Assembly (NCBI GenBank): GCA_047495785.1 | Contig: JBLDXI010000028.1 | Span: 1,240,001 to 1,304,000 of the forward strand | Reading direction: 5' to 3' | DNA: 64,000 bases | Source: Lepidodermella squamata | Lineage: Eukaryota; Gastrotricha | Part shown: in pieces, positions 33,408 to 45,883 of the stretch | Position numbering within the stretch: the first letter of the stretch is position 1 | Layout: each line of letters opens with the position of its first letter | Position numbers and translations under genes: made by a program | The notes under the pieces: generated by a model | Told to the model about the DNA's origin: nothing | Seen by the model: only the letters and a program-made list of their open reading frames with translations | The model's database searches: none

Positions 33408-35915
33408 TCACAGATCTAAAAGCGAATAAGAACACAGATCACGGGTATAATCACAATTGAATCCCTGAATGATTTTTGAAGCGTGACATCTGAATGTATC
33501 CTTGGCCAGCAGCTTGGTGAACTGGTCAGCAAGGTTGGCATCGGTGGAGCACCACAGCACGCACGGAGCCGTCCACCACTTTGTCGCGAGTGTAGTGGTA
33601 ACGCACCTCGATGTGCTTGGACGCATTGATAGCTGGCGCGTCGAGGTGGGCGATGGCGAGGGACGCGATTTCTTCAAGTGAGCGACCAGCTAGAAGCATG
33701 TCATCGACGTAGATGAGTACAATCAAACCATCCTTCGAAAAGACACAAGGATCAGCTTCACTTTGTTTGAAACCGATTGATTTCAGAAAAGAGGTAAGGG
33801 TATCATACCAACAGCGGCCGCTTTGCTTGAGCCCATAAATCGACTTTTTGAGCAACAAAACCTTACCGGGCGGAACGGTCATACCAGGCGGGGGCTTCAT
33901 GTACACGGTTTCGCGTAGAAAACCAAGTAGAAAGGCAGCCACGACGTCCATTTGGTGCAGATAGTAACCATTTGCAGCGGCGTAGGCAATGACGGCACGA
34001 AGACTGGTAGCAGAGACAACGGGCGCGTAGGTGTCACCATACTCGCCGGGTCGTTGAGAGCAGCCTTTGGCGACGATACGAGCTTTTAGGCGATCGAGCT
34101 CACCATTGGCGCCAATCTTCCGCTTGAAGACCCAACCGGAATTGATTGCTTTGACGTGTTCCGGCAAGGAGGCAATGATCCACGACTTGTTGCTGGAGTG
34201 CGCCGTAAGCTCAATCTTGCAGGCTTCGGAACAGCCCGTAGCGCCTTCAGACTCCATGGCTTCACGATAGGTGGCTGGTTCGTCGGATGAATCGGAGAGA
34301 ACGGCACTAGCCAGAGCGTAGACCATCGCTAGATCGACCTTACCAAAACGGGTCCGGGACGAAGTCATTGGGTTGTTGATGACGTTCTTGATGTCCCCCG
34401 GAACAGATTGAATGGCTGGAGCGGGCGGGTCAGGGACGACCGGATCGGCCAAACGGCTCCCACCATTGTCGGCAACTGGGGGTTTACCCACGTTGTTCGA
34501 GCAAGATTGATCAGGCGAAGTAGAAACGAGCGTAGTGTCGGCAGTAGGCAGGGGTTTACCTGCACTACTAGAAACGACGGTAGGAACGACGGTAGGATCG
34601 ACGGTAGGCGTGGGGACAAGCGGGGGTTTACCAACTTTGTCCAGCAGCGTCACGCAGACGTAGTCCTTGAGGTGTGCGGGCACTTTCACGGCTCGAACAG
34701 GCCGCTGAAGAATGGCCGGGGCGGGTGCGGCGGGGATCGGCACATCACCTTCGACACCGGCTGGGCGAGGCTCGGGCGGAAAGCTGCACGAAGCTTCGTT
34801 GAAAGTCACGTCGTACCTAAAAGTCACGTCGTAAAAGATCCTGTTGGACGACGGGTCGAGAAGTTTGTAGGCCTTTCGACAGTCGGAGATGCCGACGAAG
34901 CGGTAGAGTTTCGATTTCGGGTCGAGCTTGTGACGATCCTTCTCAGGAATGAGGCCGAAAGCGCGGCAGCCGAAAACACGTAGCATCGAGATGTCCGGTC
35001 GACGACCAAACCACAACTCAAATGGAGTTTTGCCAGGGCGAATGGAGCGACTAGGCATGCGATTTCGACAGTAACAAACGTAAGCGAGTGCTTCGCCTCA
35101 AAGCCAGCCGGAAGCATCAGCATGAATCAGAATCGTGCGGCAACCTTCGAAGAGCGTACGGAACATACGTTCGGCCACACCGTTCTGCTGGGGACTGTAG
35201 GCGGCCGTCATCTCATGGAGAATGCCACGTTCGCGTAACCAATTCGCCATTTCGTCCGAAATGTACTCGCCACCGCCATCTGTTCACAGCTTCGACGGTG
35301 CTGATTTTCTACCAATTCGACATAGCTTTTCAAAGTGTTAAAGGCCTCATCTTTGGTTTTCAAAAAGTAAACATGCGTCATGCGAGTGCTGTCGTCGACG
35401 AACGTCATGGCGTATCTGGCACCATTGATGGTTGGCACTTCGATTGGGCCGGCCAAATCAGAATGCACAAGATCGAGCGGCTTGGCGGCGCGTTCGTGTT
35501 TGACTTCAGGGTGAGGCAGACGGTGACCCTTGCCGCGCACAAGGCTCGCAAAAAGGGCGAGCAGAACCAGTGATGGTGCATCCTTGGGTGATCTTGGGCA
35601 ACTTCGAGACGGCGTCGTAGTTGACATGTGCAGCGCGGAGATGCCATAGCTCGGCGGGCGCGGCGACGAAAGCCGAGCCTTGAGACACTGTGGCCATGTT
35701 CATCAGGTACATCGAACCGTGCGACTTGCCAGTTGCGACCGTTGCCTTCGTGCTTGGGTCGAAGAACTCGACATCGCAGCACTGTCAGGCTTAAGCTACC
35801 CTCGACAAGATCTAACGAATTGGCCCCGTTAAATTCGAACTTAAGGATTAAACTCCAATGAGCATAATTATTACTACCCAATACAATGTTGAGGTTAGTA
35901 ACTGGGCCCATAACC
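33408..35915 (-). mobile_element. Defective Ty1/copia LTR retrotransposon
   Basis: In minus-strand order: a primer-binding site overlapping a gag-like start (MGPVTNLNIVLGSNNYAHW), then a jump into the pre-integrase zinc region (ELWHLRAAHVNYDAVSKLPK with CEPCA) and integrase (LVHSDLAGPIEVPTINGARY). An open 510-codon stretch (33526-35058) follows with the integrase C-terminus (PFELWFGRRPDISMLRVFGC) and reverse transcriptase (RIVAKGCSQRPGEYGDTYAPV, KSIYGLKQSGRCWYD, LIVLIYVDDMLLAG). RNase H is partly present (CSTDANLADQFTKLL). Gag and protease are almost wholly deleted near 35780-35835, frames shift around 35060-35600, and no matching LTR pair was found by eye. The element cannot code for a full set of proteins. 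Confidence 0.93.
35901..35915 (-). other. Copia-type half-tRNA(iMet) primer-binding site
   Basis: On the minus strand the sequence GGTTATGGGCCCAGT follows directly after CTCTCAACA, a CA-type LTR end. It is the same kind of site as that of Drosophila copia, which is primed by an internal fragment of initiator tRNA-Met rather than by a tRNA 3' end. The gag ATG lies inside it. Confidence 0.8.
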
Positions 35916-36516
35916 TGTTGAGAGTACGGTATGGTGTGAATGAGAAATCAGTGGAAATAACGACCCAAGTTCGGCGATGAAGCACATGCCTGGCAAAGGA
36001 GACGAATTAGCTACTTCTCCTTTGCCAGTCAAGGCATTAAATAATAAGATTTTGGCGCTCTAGGCGCTGCTAACAACATTTATCAATTGCGCTCTAGGCG
36101 CAGCCACAATCCTGAGGCAAGGCGCAGCAACTACGAAGCGTGCGACCTTTGTACTACACAAACGACACGCGACCGGCCTTGCACTTAAATAATATAATAA
36201 TAATAACGTGCAAAGGGCCTGGCGGAAATAATAATAATAATGAATGATACTAATGAACAATGATATTTCATGAAATATATAGTCAAGAATTAAAACACTT
36301 CATTAAAGATATAATCCAGTAGAGAAATTGCGCAGACAGGTCATAAACACCTTAAGCAAAATCAAGAGACCTAACAACCTGAATCAAGAATCGAGTTAGA
36401 CGAAGGGAATGACAATGAAAACGCTGGATTAGGAACAGAACTGAATTAACTCATCAATTCTACGTTCCACATCCCAAGCGTTTGCTAAATGCAAAGTGCC
36501 ACGTAAGAACGCGAAA
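35916..36516. other. Probable copia 5' LTR remnant plus AT-rich microsatellites
   Basis: From the TGTTG beside the primer site to an unresolved end. It holds GGCGCTCTAGGCGC-type imperfect repeats (36053-36110) and AATAATAAT microsatellites (36190-36241). No gene is seen. Confidence 0.45.
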
Positions 36517-36799
36517 TCCAGGGACGGCGCCAGGGTGATACAGCCAGGGGGGCAAGCTGGGGCGCACTACTGATGGACATATGGTTTGGGATACTTGAAA
36601 AAGCTGCTGTTGCAAAAATATCCTACAACAACCTCCATGCGAGCGAAGCGAGCTTTAGCTAACGCTATTTCTGAGTATTTTTGTCAAAAATAGCCTGGAA
36701 ATGTCTTAAATCGGGTTCACTGGCCAGGTTTTTTTGAGGGGCAAGATTCTTCACCAGGGGGGCGCCGCCCCAATTGCCCCCCCCCCTGGCGCCGTCACT
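36517..36799. mobile_element. GC-rich-ended MITE (hAT-like termini)
   Basis: The left end CCAGGGACGGCGCCAGGG...GGGGGGCAAGCTGGGGC and the right end (reverse complement CCAGTGACGGCGCCAGGGGGG...GGCAATTGGGGC) are inverted copies of each other over about 45 bp. The interior (about 200 bp) is non-coding. CAG-G-GACGGCGCCAGG termini are typical of hAT-derived MITEs, but no clear 8-bp target duplication was found. Confidence 0.7.
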
Positions 36800-37132
36800 G
36801 GCCGTCACTGACGGTGATGCAGACAATGTATGCAGATGTCATTTTGGAAGAACCGATCACAATCGAAGGTGTATCGACAACGACACACCTCGTTTTTTGA
36901 CAGAAGCCCGTTGCGTATTGCAGCAAAGCCAGCCATACCGTTTGTTTAATAAATAACTTTCCTACATGCAAAAAAAACATAACAAAAGACTAGAGGGAAG
37001 GCTTTCCAAAAACTCTGCGCCCGCCTAAACTAAAAGAGGAAACATTAATAAGCAAGAATTGATAAAGACTTGAAAAGCGAGACCGCTCGCTATACGTACA
37101 CAACATACACCATACACCTTCTTTGTACCAGT
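36800..37132. other. No gene seen
   Basis: Short interval between the MITE and the duplicated CAND1 3' region. Only short frames occur. Confidence 0.4.
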
Positions 37133-38030
37133 TTAAAGTGCAATAAAAACCCAGATTTGCAGTTGAACACGTGAAAGATTTTTATTTTCTCAACTTTTAG
37201 CATCAGCAGCAGCAGTATCACTAATTATCATTTGATGACCTGAGACAAGCGATAAATCACCCTCAATTACACCTACAACACTTCATCCATCGGTAGCTAA
37301 TTATTGAGAAAAGATAAGTAGTCGTAGTAGAAATAACGTTTCAAATGCCACGCATTTCCGTGAAAGTTTACGAATATATATAATTAATTTTAGCCACCTT
37401 CAGATTTCACACGGGTTTCAATGTTTTCATCATCGCAGTTTTTACTATAGCAATATAGATAAGTTGATTTGCCGAACAGTTCGCGTGCTATTTTTTTGTC
37501 ATCATCATCACCGAAAATTAGCCGAGTTCCATGCCAACCACGCCAGAGTGGTGAGCGGGCAGGCCGATCGAATGCACCTCGTTGTGCTGGCCTTCGTAGA
37601 GCACGGCGAGTTCAGGGCTCTGCTTGATCTGAGCCAGCAGGCCCTGGCAAGTCGAGTTTTTCTCGGCATCGGGCAAACTCATTATCGCGCCGAACGCACG
37701 CAGGGCGAATCTTTTCAGCTCAGTCGCGCGCTCCGCCTCCTGCTTCACGGCATTCTCCTTCACGCGCGTCATGCAAGTTTCCTGAATGGGGGAAAAATAA
37801 CCGAAAAATTTATTACAACTCATCAATAATTTATGATCTAAGACCGAGGTGACGCTTTCAGGACAAGCGGGTTAAAATGATATATTTTCCATAAAAAGTC
37901 GCTTTCGGATGAATGAAAAATCGATGAGCCGTAAGAAACGATCAGATGTCCCCACAAAAAGTGCTAATTCAGGGGGAATTCAGGATTAAATTTCAGAAGG
38001 TTTATTAAAATTAATCGAAGAAAGCAGATC
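37133..38030. repeat. Segmental duplicate of the CAND1 3' end (copy 2, adjoining the gene)
   Basis: Partner of 26264-27275. It contains the proximal CAND1 terminal exon, the presumed 3' UTR (CAGCAGCAGCAGTATCAC block), and 250 bp of the preceding intron. Confidence 0.9.
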
Positions 38031-41000
38031 ACTGTGACCGACAACGCTAAAACCGACCCTTCCCTATCAAGAAAATCTTGCAGCTTCGAAGAGGAATTTA
38101 TTTCGTGCTTGCTTGCAGATTTAGAACGTGAATCGATCCTCTTAAGAAAACTTTTGTCCCCAATAATTTTATTTCAGTGGTATTATTTTTGCGAGAAAAA
38201 AATCCGCAGGAATCTATTCGAAATTAGATAAAATACCGAAACCATCGGGGTTTTCCGGGTCTCCCGGGAAATGTAAATGTTGCTAAATAGCAGATGGAAG
38301 ATTTGTGAATGTCTACAATAACATACTACAATACAATTGAAAATCAAAAGATAAATGAGAAAATTATATAGAGAGATCATCAAGTAACTAGTATCGCAAC
38401 CATAGGAAAGGATCAGAGGGGCAAACATAATAGGCCCATCTTATAGCCAGAGGGTATTTAAAATGTTATGAAAACGCTAATTAACAGCGATGTTCCCAAT
38501 CCGAATGAAAAACCGCCGAAATTCGGAAAACCAGGTGAAATACCGAGAATAACCAAACTAATCAAAATTAAAAAAATTTCAATTAATTCGCGTAGAAAAT
38601 TTAGAAAATGGCGTCAGCAAAAATTGTTGAATAAAAATTAAAAAATTGTTGCACAACTTTAAGAATACTATTTTTCTGAAGATTTTACCTGTAGCGGTTC
38701 GACAAGGATGTCCAGCTTTTGAATGACAACAGTCGGGCACAGGCGAGTCAGCGCAATGACAGTCATATACGACAAAAGCTTGATATCGTAGTGATCCGTC
38801 AGGCCGCGCGCAACATGGTTAACAAACTCGAACAGGTCCAGCAGATCGAGGCAGCGCCGCAAAACCGTGCCCAGACACTCGAACGCGGCTTTCCTCAACT
38901 CGAGCCCCTTATCCTCGGTATGCTTGAACGGGCCCATTTCAACCTCACGAATCAGCTCTTTGCGAATATTCGTCTCTTCATAGACAAGCGGCATCAGGGC
39001 GGGAACGTGCGGCCGGACAAGGGCGAGGCGATTATGAACCAAGGCATTGAAGGTCAGCAGAGCCGTGTGGCGGATTCGAATATCAGGGTTGTTCATATTC
39101 ATAAGAGCAGGCAGAAGGACAGTGCCTAGGGCGTCGTCCAACACACGGAACGGGTTGATCGCCGCGAATTTGATGCTAGAAATTGCTGTCGTGCGGCATT
39201 GAGTCGACGGTGAGTTGAGGAGCGACTCGAAAACTGGGATGACTTGATCCGGGGCGAGGGGGGCGAGTTGGCCGAGGCACTCCGATACCACGCCTCTCGT
39301 ACCCTCCTCCTCAGACGCCGCATTCGTCGACAGAACCTGCAAAATCTCGGCCATATGCGACCTTAAAGCTGTCGCTAGTTCCGAGGTCGGCGAGCTGACC
39401 AGCTCCTTAACAGCATGTAACACCACGTATTGCCGCCGGGTGGTGTGGGTTAACTGGTTGAGGATAACCGGTAGATAGGTTGGCAGTTGACCGACCGCTA
39501 GGCTGCCCAGGGCAAAAGCCGCCGCCATTTTAACATCCTCAGTCGGCGCGTCGAAACACGCGACAATTGCTTCGGTTGCTTTTTGGAAGTGGGAAATTTC
39601 GGTCGCTCGACCCAACTCGCCGACGACAAGCAGGGAGAAGTAGACCTGGTCGACGGCTGATGGCGCGGAGACGGGGGGCGAGGAGATGGTTTGTACGATG
39701 GATTCAATCAGCTGTTTCGACTCGGCTGCGTTCGGATTTGCGAGTAGGACCGATGCGCAGCAGCGTGCCATTGATCGGTATGCGAATTTGTTAGCATTCG
39801 CCATTTCGTTGGTGATTAGCCGGAACAACGAGCCGGTTGATAGGGCTGGGCTTTGAACGCCGACCAGGGCTCGGAATAGGTCGGCCGTAGCGGCGAGTAG
39901 CGGGCCTTGTAGCATGGTTGATCGGACTAAAAGGCGCAGTTGCTGTAGGAGTTGTTCCGTCAGGGTGACTACAGCTGGTTTGCAAACAGTGGCCGAGGTG
40001 TACCATAGATGGACAGCTAGTTGAGCAACCTAACAATTTCCAAAAAATAAACATGATGAATTCCACATTTTGAAAGTTAATAAAATATGAATTTTCAGCA
40101 TAAACTCCGGTTGAAAAATTCAAATTTGACATCTAAGGGCGTAAAGTTAGGTCACAGGCTATCAGCAACTGCTCGAAGAAGTTTGCCTGGGTTGAAATAT
40201 CTCAAGTTCTCTCGACGTCCGTGCCTCGAGCATAAACTTCTAGGGCCTCAAATGAAAGATTATCTTTGTCTCCAAATTAGAAAAATCGGCTGGTATGGAT
40301 CTCGCCGTTGAGTAAAGCTCCTTTGTCGACATTTGCGATGAGCTGGGTCACAACCACGGCCAATTGATCAATAACAAGCTACTATTCCTCTCCAAGTAAC
40401 CGACCTCGCATTAATGGATAAAGAACTCATTCCCTTCGCATTAACGGCGATCGTTACAAAGAAACGTCGCGAAATTCAACTAACAGATGGCTAAAACCGT
40501 GTCCGTGCAACTTGCTGGCCGTTTAATAACTATCAATGAACAGCTCTCACTCAGCGCTGTCACCTGGCGCATGTGGTACTCGAATTTTACTTTCGGTCAG
40601 ACTTCCAGACTAAGAAAGTTGATATATTAATGAAAGCTTTTGATATATATGTATTACCTATAGTTCTTAATTGCAGCACAGTATGGTCTCCTAGGTTTAT
40701 CGGTGACCAAAAATGATTAGAAAGTGTTCAAAAAATTTCACTTGGCGAGTTATGAAAACACACGACTAGGAATTAAGGCTTCGTTCTCTTAATCGTTTGA
40801 GTATTATCCAACACCACCATGTAAGGGACCTGTGCGTTACAAATGATATTATAAAAGGAAATGTTAATCTTCATACTACATGCTTTTCGATATTAAAAAA
40901 TCAAATTATGACACGCGTAGCCACAGGTATTATCTCTTAATGCGAAAATCTCATCTCGATGTATTGTGTAACTTTTCAGCTACAGAGTAGTTAATAACTG

Positions 41001-44000
41001 GAACAAATTGCCTGTAAATATTATTGATATCAATGACAGACTAGTCTTTAAAAATAATATTAAAAATTCTAGCTCAATGCTATGATGCGGATGGACAGGG
41101 CGCACAAGTGTCCCTGGCTCCAGATTTACCAATATATATGTGATATATGAAACTACTTAGTATCTATATGACAGATACCTAAAAACCAGTAACGTGTTGG
41201 AAGCAAAAATAAAACTAACTCACAACTAACTAACTATAGAATTCGTTATTTAGACCGGAAAATGTATGCGCATGCAAAGCTTGGCCAAGCTCTGGCGTTT
41301 CGAGGTCACCGAGAAAAAAAAACAAAAAGTCGATCAACCGCGGTGATTTTCTCGAGTAGTTGGACTTTATGAGCGAACCTTGGCCTACCCTTTAGCATTC
41401 GTCAAGTTCCCTTTACGTCGGCGAATTTCGGTTTGAAGAACTGATTGAAACTCTCGATCTAATCAGTGAACAGACGCAAATTCACCTCGCGAGGATGGTT
41501 TCGGCTTCCTCTGGCAGGATTTGATGAGCTTCGCAAGCGGTTACGACTGGTCACTCGTTCGGGCAACAACTACGGTGGAGAGTGCCGACGTTCACAATTC
41601 GAAGGCAAGGAAACCCGACGAGTCCCGTTCGAGCAACGCGACGAACGCATCGAACGTCTCGAAGTATGGACGCTGCAGCTTCCAGCGTAAAAATATGCAC
41701 CGGTTGTGAATTCGCTCGATCGCAAGCTGGATTACGTCAATAAAACTGCAGTTGCTAAAATCCGTGTTTTTCCCCGAACCAGGTCATGGCAGCGCGGCTA
41801 CCTCTATAATATTGCTCAAGTATTTGGTCTGTATTTTGAAACTCGGAGATTTCCAAAAAGAACTCGACGAAATCTAAATAACTGTGAGCTTAATATCTTT
41901 ACTTTTGATTATTTTGATTATTTTTTGAAATTCGCCAATTTTAATCATGAGATTTCCAATATTTTTGTAAATGAACGAAATTAGTTTTCGCTAAAATGTA
42001 GCAATATTAATGGCATACCTGAAGATCGGCGTCAACCAACAGCGGCACCAATTCAGTCAGCATCGTCGTAACACTGGCTTGCGAAATCGCCGGCATGTAG
42101 TGCGTCAGCAGCAAATCGATTAAATGAATCGCCGCCAGTTTCAACGACCGCAAATTCTTGCGCAGAAACGACGCCAACACCTGCATACCCGCATCGTCCG
42201 TAATCGGAGCGAGCGGCGGTCGCAGCGGGCTGACCGCAATGACGGAAAGCGCGCGAACCGCCGACAACCGCGTGACTTCATTCTTCAAACGGTCGAGGAA
42301 CAGCGGCATAACTACGGTGACTTTGTTCGCGAGAACATCAGCCGCGCCGGCCATTAAATAGCCCATGCAAGAAATGGCGCGTTCCTTCACCTCTTGGTCG
42401 ATATCAGTGGCTAACAGGCGTTGGATGACTACGCCGTAAATGTGTTCAATCAGTGCGACGTCAGCTTTTTCAGCCGAATTCGGGTCTCGAATGACGCGGA
42501 CGAGTTCTTGAATGCAAAGTAGGGCCTCGGATACGATTTTATAGAACTGGTCATTCGCAGCTGGGACAAGGCCGGAGACGAGGACTTGAGCGTAGGGTCG
42601 GCAAATTGTGGCATCGTGCGTTGAGAGGAGGTGGTAGATGAAGGACAGAACTTCAATTCTCAGCCCGGACGGTGAGGCTTTGTCGTTCAGGGCGTTTACG
42701 ACTGCTGGGATGAGTTTGGTCAGATGTTGGGCGAGGCAGCCGCGGCGAGTTTGGGCGAGTTCTGTTAGCAGGGCCAGGGCTGATTGGCGGGTTTTAACGC
42801 GGTGATCTTGCAGGTGGCGGAGTAAACCGGTGACCAAAGACTGTACGACGGTCATCAGATGGTTGTCGATTATTGAACCGGATTGCTGGTTGACAAATGG
42901 GCGAGACTGGCGAATCAAGGTTCCGCATACCTAAAAAAATTAGGTATCACACTTAGATATAGTTCAGTCACAAAATCGGGCAATTTCGATCGAATAATTT
43001 GCATGAATTAAATGAGTTCACCATGCGCTCCTCTCAGGCCTAATTTGACTAAATTTTCAATTTCAGTGAGGCATCATAGTTAGAAAAATTCTAGAATAAA
43101 AATTAAAATCGAAAAACCCCAATTTTTTGAAAACTATAGTGCGTAAGCTCTAATTTAGTGCTGGAACCCAAAATTCCATGCGTCCACTTTGGCATGCCCA
43201 TTTTTTATGTGAACTTACATTGACGATGTCAACGCGGACGCCTTCTTCGCGCTCGCGGAATCGCGCGATGAGAACAGGCGCGACTCGTTCATAGAAGTAG
43301 GCCAGCATCGACGGCTGAGTGCTGATGGCGGCTTCGAGGCACTTGGCAGCGGCACGGCGAACCTTCCACGACATATCATCGTCATCATCCGCCTCGCTGT
43401 AAGCGCCATTTTCACTAAAAATCAAATGAATTAATTAATTTCTTAATTAAATCTTCAATCGTTTTGTCCGAGATGCAATCTTCGTATTTAAAATAATAAG
43501 ATAGCCTCCTTACTCATCATCTCCATCGCCATTCTCGTAATCCATACCCCCATTATCGTCATCATAGGCATAGTTTGGATCATAGGCGATATTAGCCAAG
43601 CATTGCTCAACAATCTATGGAATAGAAAAATCAACCAAAATAGCAAAAAAAATCATCAATTCCACATACGAGCTCAACTCGACTCGAGATTTCCTTAGGA
43701 CAAGCTCGTAATAGGGCTTCATAGGCCTGAAGGCAGTCGTCCTTCAAATCCTCGTCATTGTTTTCGCGACGGTCGTACAACGTAATGAAAACTCGATCGC
43801 AAAATTCGCCGAAGCGATTGCCACTTCGCCTGCAAATCATCGTCAGCAGCAAAATTCCAGTCTTAACGTCACTCAATTTCGCCGAAGAACCGGTCAAATC
43901 AGCCAGAACTGTTGACACCAATTTAATCAAAATCGGCTGTTGGCAGACTGCGACGAGTTGGCCGAAAGCTTGAATTGCACGCTTGCGAACAGCGGAACGA

Positions 44001-44719
44001 GTCGAGCGAAGGTGCGGCAACAGGGCGACGACAATGTGAGGGTGTTCTGGGACGAGCACGTCGCCATAGCGACCGAGAAGTTCGCTCAAAATGTCGAGAA
44101 CTTCTAGGTTCAATTGATCGGCCTCTTTTTGGCAAGTGGCGGTTATCAACTGCTGAGCGAGTTTTTTGCTGAAAAAACGCGAAAGATGCGAATCACTGGG
44201 CGGGAGTTCGTTTATCACAGTTTTCAACGCTAGTTTTATAAAGAAAAATTACAGAAAAAATCGGAAAAGTTAAAGAATCACTTACCGACTCCAGAAATGT
44301 CTTGCAATTGATCGGAATTATTTACCAAATTTTTACACAGGGTGTCAATAACTTGTTCGACTAAATCGTCTTTTGAACGTTGGACAAGTTGAGCCAAACT
44401 AAAATTCCGATTTATTTTAAATTTTTGAAAATTTACTCTTGAAATTACCATTTAACAGCCAGATTTTGAACTTCGCCATTTTTATCGCCCAACAGTTTGA
44501 GCATCATTCGCATGAGTTTTTTCTCGCTGTCTTCATCCAGCTTAATAGCTTCTTTGTTAAATTCATTCAGAAGATCATTGACCGCCATAAAACGGAAGTC
44601 TTTATCTGGCGAAGTCATCTGTGAGATTTAATTAAATTTCGATAAAATAAATCTTAGTCAAATTTTTGGTAATTCACCTTCTCCAGCAATTGCGAGATAT
44701 GATACTGGGGTAGCGTCAT
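37518..44719 (-). CDS. CAND1: Cullin-associated NEDD8-dissociated protein 1 (CAND1)
   Basis: Nine coding exons join in phase: 44678-44719, 44449-44618, 44286-44398, 43670-44229, 43514-43614, 43219-43414, 42019-42930, 38689-40029 and 37518-37781. They give 1232 aa, matching the family's ~1230. CAND1 is a HEAT-repeat solenoid that wraps unneddylated cullin-RBX1 and exchanges F-box substrate receptors. Diagnostic stretches are [33 protein letters not shown], the acidic loop [31 protein letters not shown], and the last exon [29 protein letters not shown]. The C-terminus has an extra tail ending GVVGMELG. Intron 7 (40030-42018) is loaded with repeat and LINE debris. An identical-protein copy of the last exon lies at 26659-26922. 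TMEM205 lies 433 bp upstream on the same strand. Confidence 0.97.
38031..38688 (-). other. Last CAND1 intron, remaining part
   Basis: AT-rich intron DNA with no recognised element. The donor is CAG-GTAAAATC at 38687-38689. Confidence 0.5.
40261..40593. repeat. Dispersed ~340-bp repeat, copy 2 (in CAND1 intron 7)
   Basis: Partner of 27495-27849, same orientation. Broken frames only. It ends a few bases before the LINE relic begins. Confidence 0.75.
40600..41110 (+). mobile_element. 3' end of a decayed non-LTR retrotransposon (CR1/Jockey-like)
   Basis: Plus-strand translation in shifting frames yields [20 protein letters not shown] (about 40651-40710), [12 protein letters not shown], and later [28 protein letters not shown] (about 40984-41065). 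This is the order seen at the C-terminus of CR1/Jockey-type reverse transcriptases (VLEYCSxVWSP, ..LExVQRR.., R..NxWNxLP..VV....V..FKxxL). Several stop codons interrupt it, so it is inactive. It lies antisense to CAND1. Confidence 0.8.
41111..42018. other. Rest of CAND1 intron 7
   Basis: Contains an open plus-strand stretch (about 41466-41690; [19 protein letters not shown] then Arg/Glu-rich) that may be further mobile-element debris. No family is recognised. Confidence 0.35.
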
Positions 44720-45152
44720 TTTTCAACAGTAAAATAACTAAATAACCCCTAGATCTTAGAAGTAAGGGGTTAAATTACTGACCACTACTTTAAAAAAGAT
44801 GAATAAAAAAGATTGAATAATCCTTATTTGCGCCATCGATTTCTTCACATTCAGCCAAGTGGGCAGCTAGCTTGTCACAGCGGAAATTCGGCTATGTTCT
44901 ATACACATCCGGCATCAACACCAACGCTCGCCAATTTCATGCAAATCGCCACATTGTTTACTCGTAAAATTGGGGATTGCATAAAATTAGTGACCTAAAA
45001 TAAGAGAAACGAAATAAATTAGTGGAAAACTCGATGCAAAATAAAAGAAAAATATCAATTTTTTTATTTTCGTCGCACAATCTTCATTGAATCACAATAA
45101 TTAAACTCGATCTAAAATAATCTAATCGTGCAAACCGGTTTAGTTTCACAAT

Positions 45153-45883
45153 TTAGGCGATGACACACAGATATCCGACAAGAGTGCAAAAGCCAAGAAT
45201 GTTGGAAATCGAGCTGAGACCGTGTTGTTTGCGAAATTTGGCATAAATCGCCTGATATTCCTGATTATTTTCAAGCGCTTTCAAATTCACAGCTGAGCCT
45301 ATTTCATTCGGCGTATTCAGCCCAGCTTCTTTCTCCAGAGCAAATCGCTTGTCTTGAAGTGTCTGAATAGCAGGTCCGAAGATGAAAGCATTCAATATGT
45401 AGGCAAGGATTGAAATCGAAGGAAGAACGGTTTCCCAGCACCAGTTTTTGTCGTCAGTTCGAAGGTAATATCGAGTAATCAAAACAGTCATATTAGCCAC
45501 CAATTCAAGCAGGAAATATTTCGGGAATAAATATCGCTGCACTTCGCTGAAATAAATTCTCGGCAATGTTCGGAACATTGTAAGCCCTAAAAATATATTG
45601 AAATATCATTTCAAGGATTTTTGTTGAATTTTACCTGCGACGAAGGTGACCCAAAACGCTACTCCAACACCAAGGGATAAAGCCAGCTGATGAGCGATGC
45701 GGAAAATAGTGCCTCGAAGTCCATCGGGCGAGTATCGAACGGCGTATAAGACACCGGAAATCGTCAAAACTAAAGCAACAGCATGAGTTGGTTGAGCAAA
45801 ACTAATACAATAAATTCGTACACAATTTCAGTAAAAATTCGAAAATTTTACCCCAATTTCTTAGGACGGCCAGAAGAGTCCAT
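45153..45883 (-). CDS. TMEM205: TMEM205 family membrane protein
   Basis: Three exons join in phase: 45852-45883, 45635-45801 and 45153-45586, giving 210 aa, close to the family's ~190. TMEM205 is a four-helix endomembrane protein of poorly known role, reported in cisplatin resistance in human cells. Signature segments are IAHQLALSLGVGVAFWVTFVAG followed by MFRTLPRIYFSEVQRYLFPKYF (WVTFV-G-LLFR-LPR in the family), then a long hydrophobic helix, a charged loop with DKRFALEKEAG, and FRKQHGLSSISNILGF before the final helix. It sits between p190RhoGAP (707 bp upstream) and CAND1 (433 bp downstream), all on the minus strand. Confidence 0.92.

Noticed and set aside
34408-34983. Plus-strand 191-codon open frame
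   Set aside because: It is the antisense shadow of the copia integrase/RT coding region.
36186-36241. AATAATAAT tract as a regulatory array
   Set aside because: Simple microsatellite within LTR-like DNA.
38034-38231. 65-codon plus-strand frame
   Set aside because: Inside the last CAND1 intron, no family similarity, no splice context.
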